Positions 6,787 through 14,340 of a stretch of 59,626 bases of DNA are shown one piece after another. Position numbers and translations under genes: made by a program. How positions within the stretch are numbered: the first letter of the stretch is position 1; every line of letters starts with the position of its first letter. Origin of the DNA: Variovorax sp. KBW07 (GTDB lineage: Bacteria; Pseudomonadota; Gammaproteobacteria; Burkholderiales; Burkholderiaceae_C); assembly GCF_003852515.1 (NCBI RefSeq), contig NZ_QAJK01000064.1, positions 1-59,626 on the forward strand, read 5' to 3'. The notes beneath the pieces were generated by a model, which did no database searches, had not been told where the DNA came from, and worked only from the letters and a program-made list of their open reading frames with translations.

Positions 6787-9466
6787 CGCTCAAGGGCAAC
6801 CAATTGCCATTCGCCGCGAAGACTATGCCGCTCCGGCCTACTGGATCGACACCGTCGACCTCACCTTCGACCTGGACCCCGCCAAGACCCGCGTGCTCAA
6901 CCGCATGCAGATGCGCCGCAACCCCGAGGTGCCGGCGGAGCCGCTGCGCCTGCACGGCGACGAACTGAACCTGGCGCGCGTGCTCGTCAACGGCCAGGGC
7001 GCGTCGTTCCGCATGGAAGGCGACCAGCTCGTCATCGACGGCCTGCCCGACGCCTTCGAGCTGGAGCTCTTCACCACCTGCTGCCCCATCAAGAACACCA
7101 AGCTGATGGGCCTGTTCGTGAGCGAAGACACCTTCTTCACGCAGTGCGAGGCCGAGGGCTTTCGCCGCATCACCTACTTCCTGGACCGCCCCGACGTGAT
7201 GGCGATGTACACCGTCACGCTGCGCGCCGCCAAGGCCGCCTACCCGGTGCTGCTGTCGAACGGCAACCTCGTCGAGCAGGGCGACCTGCCCGAGGGCCGC
7301 CACTTCGCCAAGTGGGTCGACCCCTTCAAGAAACCCAGCTACCTGTTCGCCCTGGTGGCCGGCAAGCTGGTGGCACGCGAGCAGCGCATTACCGCGCGCA
7401 ACGGCAAGGAGCATCTGCTGCAGGTGTACGTGCGCGCCGGCGACCTCGACAAGACCGAGCACGCGATGAACTCGCTCATCAACTCGGTGCTGTGGGACGA
7501 GGCCCGCTTCGGCCTGCCGCTCGACCTGGACCGCTTCATGATCGTCGCCACCAGCGACTTCAACATGGGCGCCATGGAAAACAAGGGCCTGAACATCTTC
7601 AACACGAAGTACGTTCTGGCCAACCAGGCCACCGCCACCGACGCCGACTACAGCAACATCGAAAGCGTGGTCGGCCACGAGTACTTTCACAACTGGAGCG
7701 GCGACCGCGTGACCTGCCGCGACTGGTTCCAGCTGTCGCTGAAAGAAGGCCTCACCGTCTTCCGCGACCAGGAATTCAGCCAGGACCTGTGCGCCGATGC
7801 TTCGGCCCGCGCCGTGAAGCGGATCGAAGACGTGCGCGTGCTGCGCACCGCACAGTTCCCCGAAGACGCCGGCCCCATGGCCCACCCCGTGCGGCCCGAC
7901 AGCTACATCGAGATCAGCAACTTCTACACCGTCACCATTTATGAAAAGGGTGCCGAGGTCGTGCGCATGATGCAGACGCTGGTCGGCCGCAAGGGCTTCG
8001 AGAAGGGCATGACCCTTTACTTCGAACGCCACGACGGCCAGGCCGTGACCTGCGACGACTTTGCACAGGCCATTGCCGACGCCAACCCCGATTCGGAACT
8101 GGCCCGCCTGCTGCCCCAGTTCAAGCGCTGGTACAGCCAGGCCGGCACGCCCCGCCTTGCGGCCCACGGCGTGTACGACGCGCAGAACCGCAGCTACACC
8201 CTGAGCGTGGTGCAAAGCTGCCCGCCCACGCCGGGCCAGCCGGGCAAGGAGCCCTTCGTCATTCCGCTGAACATCGGCCTGCTCGATGCCAATGGGCGCG
8301 AACTGCCGATCCAGCTCGAAGGCGAAAACGAAGTCACGCGCGGCACGCGCACCGTGGTGCTCTCGCGCGCCGGCGAGCAGCTCACCTTTGTGGGCCTCGA
8401 CGCCGAGCCCGTGCCTTCCATCCTGCGTGGCTTCAGCGCGCCGGTGATCCTGGACTTCGAGTACACCGACGCCCATTTGCTCACGCTGCTGGCCAACGAC
8501 CCCGACCCGTTCAACCGCTGGGAAGCCGGCCAGCGCCTGGGCCTGCGCGCCGCGCTGCAAGCCATTGCCGCCCTGGCCACCGACACCACCCCGGTGCTGA
8601 ACGACGCCTACATCGACGCCATGCGCAGCGTGCTGCGCAACCCGCAGCTCGACGCCGCCTTCAAGGAACTGGTGCTCACGCTGCCGTCGGAAACCTACAT
8701 TGCCGAACAGCTCGACGTCGTCGACCCGCAGCGCGTGCACCTGGTGCGCGAGACCATGCGCGCCCAGCTTGCCACCGCCCTCTTTGCCGACTGGCAACAG
8801 GCCTACGAAGAGAACCACGACACCGGTGCCTACAGCCCCGACCCGACCTCGTCGGGCCGCCGCGCGCTGGCCGGCATGGCGCTCAACTTTCTGTGCCTGG
8901 CGGCGCGCGCTTCGGGCGACACCGTGTGGCCCGGCAAGACGCTGCAGCGTTTCAAAGACGCGGGCAACATGACCGACCGCTTCAACGCGCTCAACGCGCT
9001 GGTGTCGTCGGGCCACACCCTCGCGGCTCAGGCCCTGGCGCGCTTCCACGCCATCTTCAAGGACGAAGCACTGGTCATCGACAAGTGGTTCTCGCTGCAG
9101 GCCGGCGCCAGCGACCGCGGCGGCGACATCCTGCCGCTGGTCAAGCAGCTGATGAAGCACCCGGACTTCTCGCTCAAGAACCCGAACCGCGCGCGCAGCG
9201 TGATCTTCAGCTACTGCAGCGCCAACCCCGGCGCCTTCCACCGCCCCGACGCGGCTGGCTATGTGTTCTGGAGCGACCGCGTGATCGAGCTCGACGCCAT
9301 CAACCCGCAAGTGGCCGCACGCCTTGCGCGCGCGCTCGACCGCTGGAGCAAGCTGGCCGAGCCGTACCGCAGCGCCGCGCGCGAAGCCATTGCCCGCGTG
9401 GCCGCCAAGCCCGACCTGAGCAAGGACACGCATGAGGTGGTCACGCGTGCACTCGCTGGCAACTGA
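6773..9466 (+). CDS. pepN: Aminopeptidase N
   Basis: M1-family zinc aminopeptidase of 897 aa, normal for bacterial PepN, which removes N-terminal residues from peptides in the cytoplasm. The exopeptidase motif GAMEN is at 266-270. The zinc site HEYFH is H302/E303/H306, with the third ligand Glu in LKEGLTVF. The C-terminal half matches the PepN Ig-like and helical domains (DUF3458). The ATG at 6773 is chosen for the GGAGA site 6 bases upstream; it lies inside the end of the HAD gene. A 1096-codon antisense frame covers this gene but is a high-GC shadow. Confidence 0.96.
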   Translation: MLMRDAQGQPIAIRREDYAAPAYWIDTVDLTFDLDPAKTRVLNRMQMRRNPEVPAEPLRLHGDELNLARVLVNGQGASFRMEGDQLVIDGLPDAFELELFTTCCPIKNTKLMGLFVSEDTFFTQCEAEGFRRITYFLDRPDVMAMYTVTLRAAKAAYPVLLSNGNLVEQGDLPEGRHFAKWVDPFKKPSYLFALVAGKLVAREQRITARNGKEHLLQVYVRAGDLDKTEHAMNSLINSVLWDEARFGLPLDLDRFMIVATSDFNMGAMENKGLNIFNTKYVLANQATATDADYSNIESVVGHEYFHNWSGDRVTCRDWFQLSLKEGLTVFRDQEFSQDLCADASARAVKRIEDVRVLRTAQFPEDAGPMAHPVRPDSYIEISNFYTVTIYEKGAEVVRMMQTLVGRKGFEKGMTLYFERHDGQAVTCDDFAQAIADANPDSELARLLPQFKRWYSQAGTPRLAAHGVYDAQNRSYTLSVVQSCPPTPGQPGKEPFVIPLNIGLLDANGRELPIQLEGENEVTRGTRTVVLSRAGEQLTFVGLDAEPVPSILRGFSAPVILDFEYTDAHLLTLLANDPDPFNRWEAGQRLGLRAALQAIAALATDTTPVLNDAYIDAMRSVLRNPQLDAAFKELVLTLPSETYIAEQLDVVDPQRVHLVRETMRAQLATALFADWQQAYEENHDTGAYSPDPTSSGRRALAGMALNFLCLAARASGDTVWPGKTLQRFKDAGNMTDRFNALNALVSSGHTLAAQALARFHAIFKDEALVIDKWFSLQAGASDRGGDILPLVKQLMKHPDFSLKNPNRARSVIFSYCSANPGAFHRPDAAGYVFWSDRVIELDAINPQVAARLARALDRWSKLAEPYRSAAREAIARVAAKPDLSKDTHEVVTRALAGN

Positions 9467-9494
9467 GCGAGGGCATCTGGAGCGGCCCGCGCTG

Positions 9495-10367
9495 ATGCAG
9501 CGGCAGCAGCCACTGCTGCTGCCGCGCCTGCCCTTCCGGCCGGCGCTGGCGGCGGCCGCGTTGCTGCTCTGCGTGGCGCTCGCCGGCTGCGCGGGTGGCC
9601 CCGGCGGCAGCAGCTCGCGCCAGCCGTGGATCAAGAAATCGCAACTGGCCACCCTGCCCGGCTCGACCGTGCAGGTGGTCGTGCCCAGCATCGGCATCGA
9701 GGTAGAAAGCGACCCCGACGCCAGCTTCAAACGCTCGCGCATCATCGGTGCGGGCCTCTCGGCGATTCCCGGCGTGGGCATCGTCGGCGCCATCGCCCTC
9801 GGCGGCGCCACCGGTGCGGCCAACCAGAGCTACCAGGCCTCGCTGCAACAGGAAATCCAGTCGCGCTCGGCCCTTTACCTCGCGGTGATGGGCAACTACG
9901 AACTGGCACCCCAGCTCAGCCCGCGCCTCGAAAAGGCATTGAGCACCAGCCCCAACTACAAGGCCGCCACCTACCGTGAACCCGCCACCAGCATGTTCAG
10001 GGGCAGCCCGCTCAACCCCGACAGCGCGCAGACCGTCGTCGAAGGCTGGGCCAACGTTTCCGACGACGAAGACGAAGCCGTCGTGCGCGCCAACGTGCGC
10101 ATCGGCTCCCCCGACAAGCGCACCCTGTGGCACGAGTATGCGTACCGCTCCACCGTCAGCCTGTCGGACCTTGTCGGCCCTTCGCTCAAGCAGGAGCTGC
10201 GCGGCAAGGACGCCAATACCCAGCGCAGCACCCGCCGCGCGCTCTGGCTGGCAGACCAGGGCAAGCTGCTGCAGGCCGGGCTGACCAGGGCGACAGCAGA
10301 CATCGCGATGCGCATTGCCTACGACCTCGGCGCACCCTGGCCTGAAGACGAGAACAACGCCGACTGA
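9495..10367 (+). CDS. Predicted lipoprotein of unknown function
   Basis: 290-aa protein beginning with a hydrophobic signal that ends in a lipobox (LAGC), so it is predicted to be lipidated. After a Gly/Ser-rich linker comes a mostly hydrophilic body with one hydrophobic glycine-rich stretch (IIGAGLSAIPGVGIVGAIALGGATGAA). That stretch resembles the glycine-rich segments of surface lipoproteins but is not diagnostic. The ATG at 9495 is preferred because it places the signal at the N-terminus; an open frame from 9432 would overlap pepN. I do not recognise a named family. It lies between pepN and fbp on the same strand and may be in their transcript. Confidence 0.75.
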   Translation: MQRQQPLLLPRLPFRPALAAAALLLCVALAGCAGGPGGSSSRQPWIKKSQLATLPGSTVQVVVPSIGIEVESDPDASFKRSRIIGAGLSAIPGVGIVGAIALGGATGAANQSYQASLQQEIQSRSALYLAVMGNYELAPQLSPRLEKALSTSPNYKAATYREPATSMFRGSPLNPDSAQTVVEGWANVSDDEDEAVVRANVRIGSPDKRTLWHEYAYRSTVSLSDLVGPSLKQELRGKDANTQRSTRRALWLADQGKLLQAGLTRATADIAMRIAYDLGAPWPEDENNAD

Positions 10368-10457
10368 CGCTTGGCAGCAAGCCAGCCCCGACCGCCCGCG
10401 ACACCTCATCAAGAATCAAACGAAACGAACCGAACCCCATACAGGAAGCAGAAACCT

Positions 10458-11471
10458 ATGGCACAGCAAAAGATTTCCCTCACCCGCTACCTCGTCGAAC
10501 AACAGCGCGCCGACGGCCTTATTCCCGGCCAGCTGCGCCTGCTGCTCGAAGTGGTCGCCCGTGCCTGCAAGAGCATCAGCCAGGCCGTCAACAAGGGCGC
10601 GCTGGGCGGCGTGCTCGGCACCGCCGAGAGCGAGAACGTGCAGGGCGAGATCCAGAAGAAGCTGGACATCATCGCCAACGAAGTGCTGATTGAGGCCAAC
10701 GAATGGGGCGGCCACCTCGCGGCCATGGCCAGCGAGGAAATGGAAACCATCCACGTGGTGCCCAACCGCTACCCCCAGGGCGAATACCTCTTGATGTTCG
10801 ACCCGCTCGACGGCAGCAGCAACATCGACGTGAACGTCAGCATCGGCACCATCTTCAGCGTGCTGAAGAAGCCCGACGACCACCCCGGCGTGCAGGAAGG
10901 CGACTTTCTGCAACCCGGCACCCAGCAGGTGGCAGCCGGCTACTGCATCTACGGCCCGCAGACCACCCTGGTGCTGACCGTGGGCAATGGCGTGGCCATG
11001 TTCACGCTCGACCGCGAGCAAGGCAGCTTTGTGCTGACGCAGGAAGACATCCAGATTCCGGCCGACACCAAGGAATTTGCCATCAACATGAGCAACATGC
11101 GCCACTGGGACGAGCCCGTGAAGCGCTACATCGACGAGTGCCTGGCCGGCAAGGAAGGCCCGCGCGGCAAGGACTTCAACATGCGCTGGATTGCCAGCAT
11201 GGTGGCGGACGTGCACCGCATCTTGATGCGCGGCGGCGTGTTCATGTACCCGTGGGACAAGCGCGAGCCCGAAAAGGCCGGCAAGCTGCGCCTGATGTAC
11301 GAGGCCAACCCGATGAGCTGGCTCGTCGAGCAGGCCGGCGGCGCGGCTACGAACGGCAAGCAGCGCATCCTGGACCTGAAGCCCACCAAGCTGCACGAGC
11401 GCGTGAGCGTGATGTTGGGTTCACGTAACGAAGTTGAGCGTTTGACCCAGTACCACGCCGGGAAGCCTTGA
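10458..11471 (+). CDS. fbp: Fructose-1,6-bisphosphatase class I
   Basis: Gluconeogenic enzyme of 337 aa that hydrolyses fructose-1,6-bisphosphate to fructose-6-phosphate in the cytoplasm. The metal-binding core is visible as [21 protein letters not shown], with upstream acidic residues in MASEEME. The C-terminal FBPase signature is [20 protein letters not shown]. The start at 10458 has an AGGAAG ribosome site and gives the standard N-terminal sequence (TRYLVEQQ). The stop lies about 25 bases before tRNA-Thr. Confidence 0.96.
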   Translation: MAQQKISLTRYLVEQQRADGLIPGQLRLLLEVVARACKSISQAVNKGALGGVLGTAESENVQGEIQKKLDIIANEVLIEANEWGGHLAAMASEEMETIHVVPNRYPQGEYLLMFDPLDGSSNIDVNVSIGTIFSVLKKPDDHPGVQEGDFLQPGTQQVAAGYCIYGPQTTLVLTVGNGVAMFTLDREQGSFVLTQEDIQIPADTKEFAINMSNMRHWDEPVKRYIDECLAGKEGPRGKDFNMRWIASMVADVHRILMRGGVFMYPWDKREPEKAGKLRLMYEANPMSWLVEQAGGAATNGKQRILDLKPTKLHERVSVMLGSRNEVERLTQYHAGKP

Positions 11472-11480
11472 TTTCTTGGC

Positions 11481-11486
11481 TATAAT
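11481..11486 (+). promoter_or_regulatory. -10 element for tRNA-Thr
   Basis: A perfect TATAAT lies 10 bases before the tRNA 5' end, immediately after the fbp stop. No good -35 box is visible at the standard spacing. Confidence 0.6.
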
Positions 11487-11496
11487 CTGAGGCTTC

Positions 11497-11572
11497 GCCG
11501 GTGTAGCTCAGTCGGTAGAGCAGCTCATTCGTAATGAGAAGGTCGGGTGTTCGATTCATCTCTCCGGCACCA
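11497..11572 (+). tRNA. tRNA-Thr (CGT)
   Basis: 76 bases with encoded CCA. Anticodon loop TTCGTAA gives anticodon CGT (Thr). The D-arm GCTC/GAGC and the T-loop TTCGATT are present. The acceptor stem has one T-T mismatch at pair 6 and the T-stem relies on G-T pairs. A strong terminator follows at 11577-11612. Confidence 0.92.
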
Positions 11573-11576
11573 AATC

Positions 11577-11612
11577 AAAAGCCCCGCTATTTTTTCGATA
11601 GCGGGGCTTTTT
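11577..11612 (+). terminator. Intrinsic terminator after tRNA-Thr
   Basis: Arms 11577-11590 and 11598-11611 pair (core GCCCCGCTAT/ATAGCGGGGC) with a 7-base loop and a T-run to 11612. Confidence 0.9.
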
Positions 11613-11629
11613 GCTTTCTGCCTTAGACG

Positions 11630-12496
11630 CTAAGCCGCGGTCTCGATGGCGCGCAGCCTTTCTACCAGCGTCAAATTCTTTGTCTGAGCGTGCTCGCCAT
11701 AGTGGACCTCCCGATGGCAAGCAGGACAAAGTGCAGCCACAAACTGCGGATGATCCGGGCCCCCGTCAGACACGCGTGTGGTGTGATGCGGCTCTAGGTA
11801 AGGCACGCCGCCATTACGGCGAAACGGTGCCGGCTGCTCGCATAGCTCGCATTTCCCCGCAGCACGCTGAAGCACATAGTCGCGCACAGCGCCGCTGCGC
11901 TCATAGACCGTGCGGTTTTCTCTCTTGCTGCCCTCTGAGCCATCAACTTTGGAGGCGGCGATCGCCCGAGTCCTTGACTCCTGCAACGTCATCCCTTCAG
12001 CGAGACCTTCCGCAGCAGCAAGCTCCACCTGCTCCAAACGGGCGACCGGCACAAGTCGAAAAATGATTGCGTCCCGCAGCGACCCATCAATATCAGGTGC
12101 ACGGACCCAGTCGTGCTCTTGATAGACGAACTCACCCAAATACTTTTGGCCCTTGCCTTTGCCGACAGTGCGGAACAAATGCAGCGCCTTCCCCCTGCGC
12201 GAGTGGTCTCGAACGGCTAGGTTGCCGCGAACAAACGTCATGTCGCCCTTCTGGCCTTCGCCAGAAAAAAAGAAGGTGCCTTCATCATCGAATCGATCTG
12301 CGTAGCCATAGCGCTCGCCACTTTCGCCTGTGAACAAGAACGTCACTGGCGCCTTCGCAGAGTCTGAAATGCCGCCTTGTCGCCCGCCACCAAACGGAAT
12401 ATTGAGATCCGGCCACCGACGATAGATACGCCCTACGGCGAAAGACGGAAGCCCCGCAGCGAGCGAGAACGAGGGAGAAGTTCGTTTGCTCGCCAT
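11630..12496 (-). CDS. HNH endonuclease, probable modification-dependent (McrA-like, with SRA-like N-terminus)
   Basis: 288-aa protein converging on tRNA-Thr. The C-terminal third is an HNH nuclease with two zinc knuckles (CELC and CPAC) around LEPHHTTRVSDGG, where the paired His supply the general base and metal ligand. The N-terminal two thirds read like the SRA-type module of actinobacterial McrA-like type IV enzymes: FGGGRQGGIS, FLFTGESGERYGYADRF, GTFFFSGEGQKGDM and a downstream HLF. From the family I infer cleavage of DNA carrying modified cytosines or phosphorothioate, as an antiphage defence. No methylase accompanies it. Base composition is lower in GC than in its neighbours, and it lies behind a tRNA next to decayed genes, which fits acquisition by transfer. 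Confidence 0.8.
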   Translation of the reverse strand: MASKRTSPSFSLAAGLPSFAVGRIYRRWPDLNIPFGGGRQGGISDSAKAPVTFLFTGESGERYGYADRFDDEGTFFFSGEGQKGDMTFVRGNLAVRDHSRRGKALHLFRTVGKGKGQKYLGEFVYQEHDWVRAPDIDGSLRDAIIFRLVPVARLEQVELAAAEGLAEGMTLQESRTRAIAASKVDGSEGSKRENRTVYERSGAVRDYVLQRAAGKCELCEQPAPFRRNGGVPYLEPHHTTRVSDGGPDHPQFVAALCPACHREVHYGEHAQTKNLTLVERLRAIETAA

Positions 12497-12815
12497 TTCA
12501 ATCCGCCGAGAAATCGATTGGCGGCTCTCTGTTGAGCATCAGGCTTGTGATTTCGAAGAGATCACACCAAGGCCGCGCCCCACGACTTGCACCGAAATTG
12601 CCGTACATCACCCGTTCCAGTTAACGATTGGTGACACACTTTAACTTCAACGGCTCACGCCCAGCTAACCATCGTTTCTCGTACGAACGGCCTTAGCGCC
12701 ACTTCGTCCCACCGAGACACCGGCCCTGTCGATGAGGAGAGCCCGCCGCTCGACAGCAAATTCGCTTCGCAATTGTGAAATGGCGAAGGCCCCGCTAGAT
12801 ACACTTGTTTCGTGA
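12497..12815. other. Gene-free spacer in the accessory patch
   Basis: About 320 bases of lower GC than the flanks. The only small frames (for example a 60-codon one at 12655-12837) have no ribosome site or recognisable product. It may be degraded sequence belonging to the helicase remnant that follows. Confidence 0.5.
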
Positions 12816-12995
12816 TCGGAGTCGCGGCATCTCCCAAAGGCCGCTGCGGAGGCAGACCTGAGCATCAAGAACACCTACCGCACGTTGATGACGCGCGGTA
12901 TGAAGGGGTGCTACGTCTACTGCAGCGACGAAGAAACCACACATTACTTCCGCGTGCGGCTGTCGCCCGATGCGCTCACTGCGCTCCACCCCTGA
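12816..12995 (+). pseudogene. Remnant of a DUF2075/Schlafen-group-3 helicase-like protein (C-terminal end)
   Basis: A 59-codon frame without a start codon. Its core reads IKNTYRTLMTRGMKGCYVYC, followed by DEETTHYF, which matches the conserved C-terminal end of DUF2075 (Schlafen group 3) ATPase/helicase proteins, normally 400-700 aa. A stop at 12813 cuts off anything upstream, and the helicase motifs are absent. DUF2075 proteins are frequent in defence islands, consistent with the adjacent McrA-like gene. This is a decayed remnant, not a functional gene. Confidence 0.7.
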
Positions 12996-13034
12996 GAACT
13001 GCCGGTCGGCAAGAACATCCACCGACCGATGCCT

Positions 13035-13307
13035 TCAAGCTTTCGGTCGACTCTCCGCTTCGACTCGCTTCAGCAGTACCTGCGAAAGCAGAGCTGCGTC
13101 GGCCGCTAGGTCTGCAGCAATCCACATGATGTTGTCGCGATGCCTGCCCCCAATAGAGTCGAACCATTCGCTGCAGTCCCCATAGCAGCAACTCAGCAGA
13201 GATTGCAGTTGGGACAACTTGTTCTCAAGAATGTCTGACGCGTCCTGCTGGTGGGTTACGTCGTCGGAAGCGGGCGTATGTTGCCCGGCGATAATTCGAT
13301 CAGCCAT
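13035..13307 (-). CDS. Small acidic protein of unknown function (90 aa)
   Basis: 90-aa predicted cytoplasmic protein with an N-terminal polar tail and two likely helices (SDILENKLSQLQSLLSCCYG and NIMWIAADLAADAALLSQVLL). An AGGAGAG ribosome site lies about 10 bases upstream of the ATG at 13307, better than most frames in this patch, which is why I call it. The general look (short helical protein with a W-x-x-DLA motif) recalls small hypotheticals found on plasmids and islands. Function not recognised. Confidence 0.55.
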   Translation of the reverse strand: MADRIIAGQHTPASDDVTHQQDASDILENKLSQLQSLLSCCYGDCSEWFDSIGGRHRDNIMWIAADLAADAALLSQVLLKRVEAESRPKA

Positions 13308-13576
13308 CTGGTGTGCTCTCCTGCAAGGTAATGCACGTTGGTTGGTCAGACGGTCATGGTGTTAGCGCACCTTGGCCGTCGCCTTTTCTGCCTCACATCG
13401 ACATCGCTGCGGTGTGCATTTCGATGTCCCGCCGTGAGGCGCGGCGGTCGTTCAAATGTAAGAACAGAAGCGCTTCAACGGAGCCTCCGCGCAGCGAACA
13501 AATCGCGCATCGGCCCAACTTTGCGCACATCGGCAATCCAAAACAAGATGCCCACCTGTCACGTCAATAAACCGAC

Positions 13577-14134
13577 ATGCAAGCCCCCTTCATCCCCCCC
13601 GCCCTGGGCCCAGCCCTCAAGCGCTGGCGCCTGCTCCACCGCGTGAAGCAATCGCACGCGGCCGAACTCTTCAACGTCAACCAATCGACCATCTCCCGCT
13701 GGGAATCCGGCACCCAGGCGATGGAGCCCGCCGAGCGCGCCCGCGCTGAAAAGCTGCTGTCGACCCGGCTCGATGCAGCCGCCGACCACGCACTCGCCAG
13801 GCTCGTCGACGAGAGCCCGCGGCCGGTGCATCTGGTGTGCGACATCACGCATCGCCTGCTGGCCTGCTCCGCGCGCAGGGCCGCCGAGTTCGGCGTGCCG
13901 CTCTCCACGTTGCTGGGCCGCTCGCTCTGGCGGTACGCCACGCCGGAGATCGCGGGCAAGGAAGCCCTGCTCGACAACATCGGCTGGCGCGATGCGCTCG
14001 CGCCGCCCTCGCTGGAGTTCGTCACGGGCACCAACGATTCGGAGCTGGTGCCCATCGCGCAGAGCCTGTGCCGGTGGACGCGGCTCACGCTGTCCGATGG
14101 CACGTCGGCGCGGCTGGTCGAAACGCTGCAGTAG
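13577..14134 (+). CDS. XRE-family transcriptional regulator
   Basis: 185-aa DNA-binding protein. The N-terminal helix-turn-helix (about residues 10-60) is of Cro/C1 type: LKRWRLLHRVKQSHAAELFNVNQSTISRWESG. The C-terminal part (about 75-185) looks like a PAS-type sensory fold: RPVHLVCDITHRLLACSARRA..., then LLGRSLWRYATPE. It stands alone between the accessory patch and the PBP-like gene. Its target is unknown. Confidence 0.8.
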   Translation: MQAPFIPPALGPALKRWRLLHRVKQSHAAELFNVNQSTISRWESGTQAMEPAERARAEKLLSTRLDAAADHALARLVDESPRPVHLVCDITHRLLACSARRAAEFGVPLSTLLGRSLWRYATPEIAGKEALLDNIGWRDALAPPSLEFVTGTNDSELVPIAQSLCRWTRLTLSDGTSARLVETLQ

Positions 14135-14340
14135 CCACCGGCAGCGGCCAGGCAAAGCAAAACACAGCGCACCGAATCGCGGGGGTTCGATGCGGTCACG
14201 CCTCCGTCCGCAGACCCACCCGGCGACCCCGCCCTGAGCCGCCAGCCCAGCCCGCTCCCACCCAAGCCAAATCGCCGCAAAAAGCGCATCATCCTCACTG
14301 ACAAAACCACAGTGCAGGCTGTTCGCGAGGCAGACAGGGC

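Noticed and set aside
6533-9823. 1096-codon open frame antisense to pepN
   Set aside because: Low-complexity Val/Ala/Gly/His product without any family, on the opposite strand of a clear pepN; a typical shadow in high-GC DNA.
11442-11486. TTGACC at 11442 as the -35 partner of the tRNA-Thr TATAAT
   Set aside because: The 33-base spacing is far from 17; only the -10 element is kept.
12655-12837. 60-codon minus-strand frame in the accessory patch
   Set aside because: No ribosome site or family, and it overlaps the helicase remnant in antisense.
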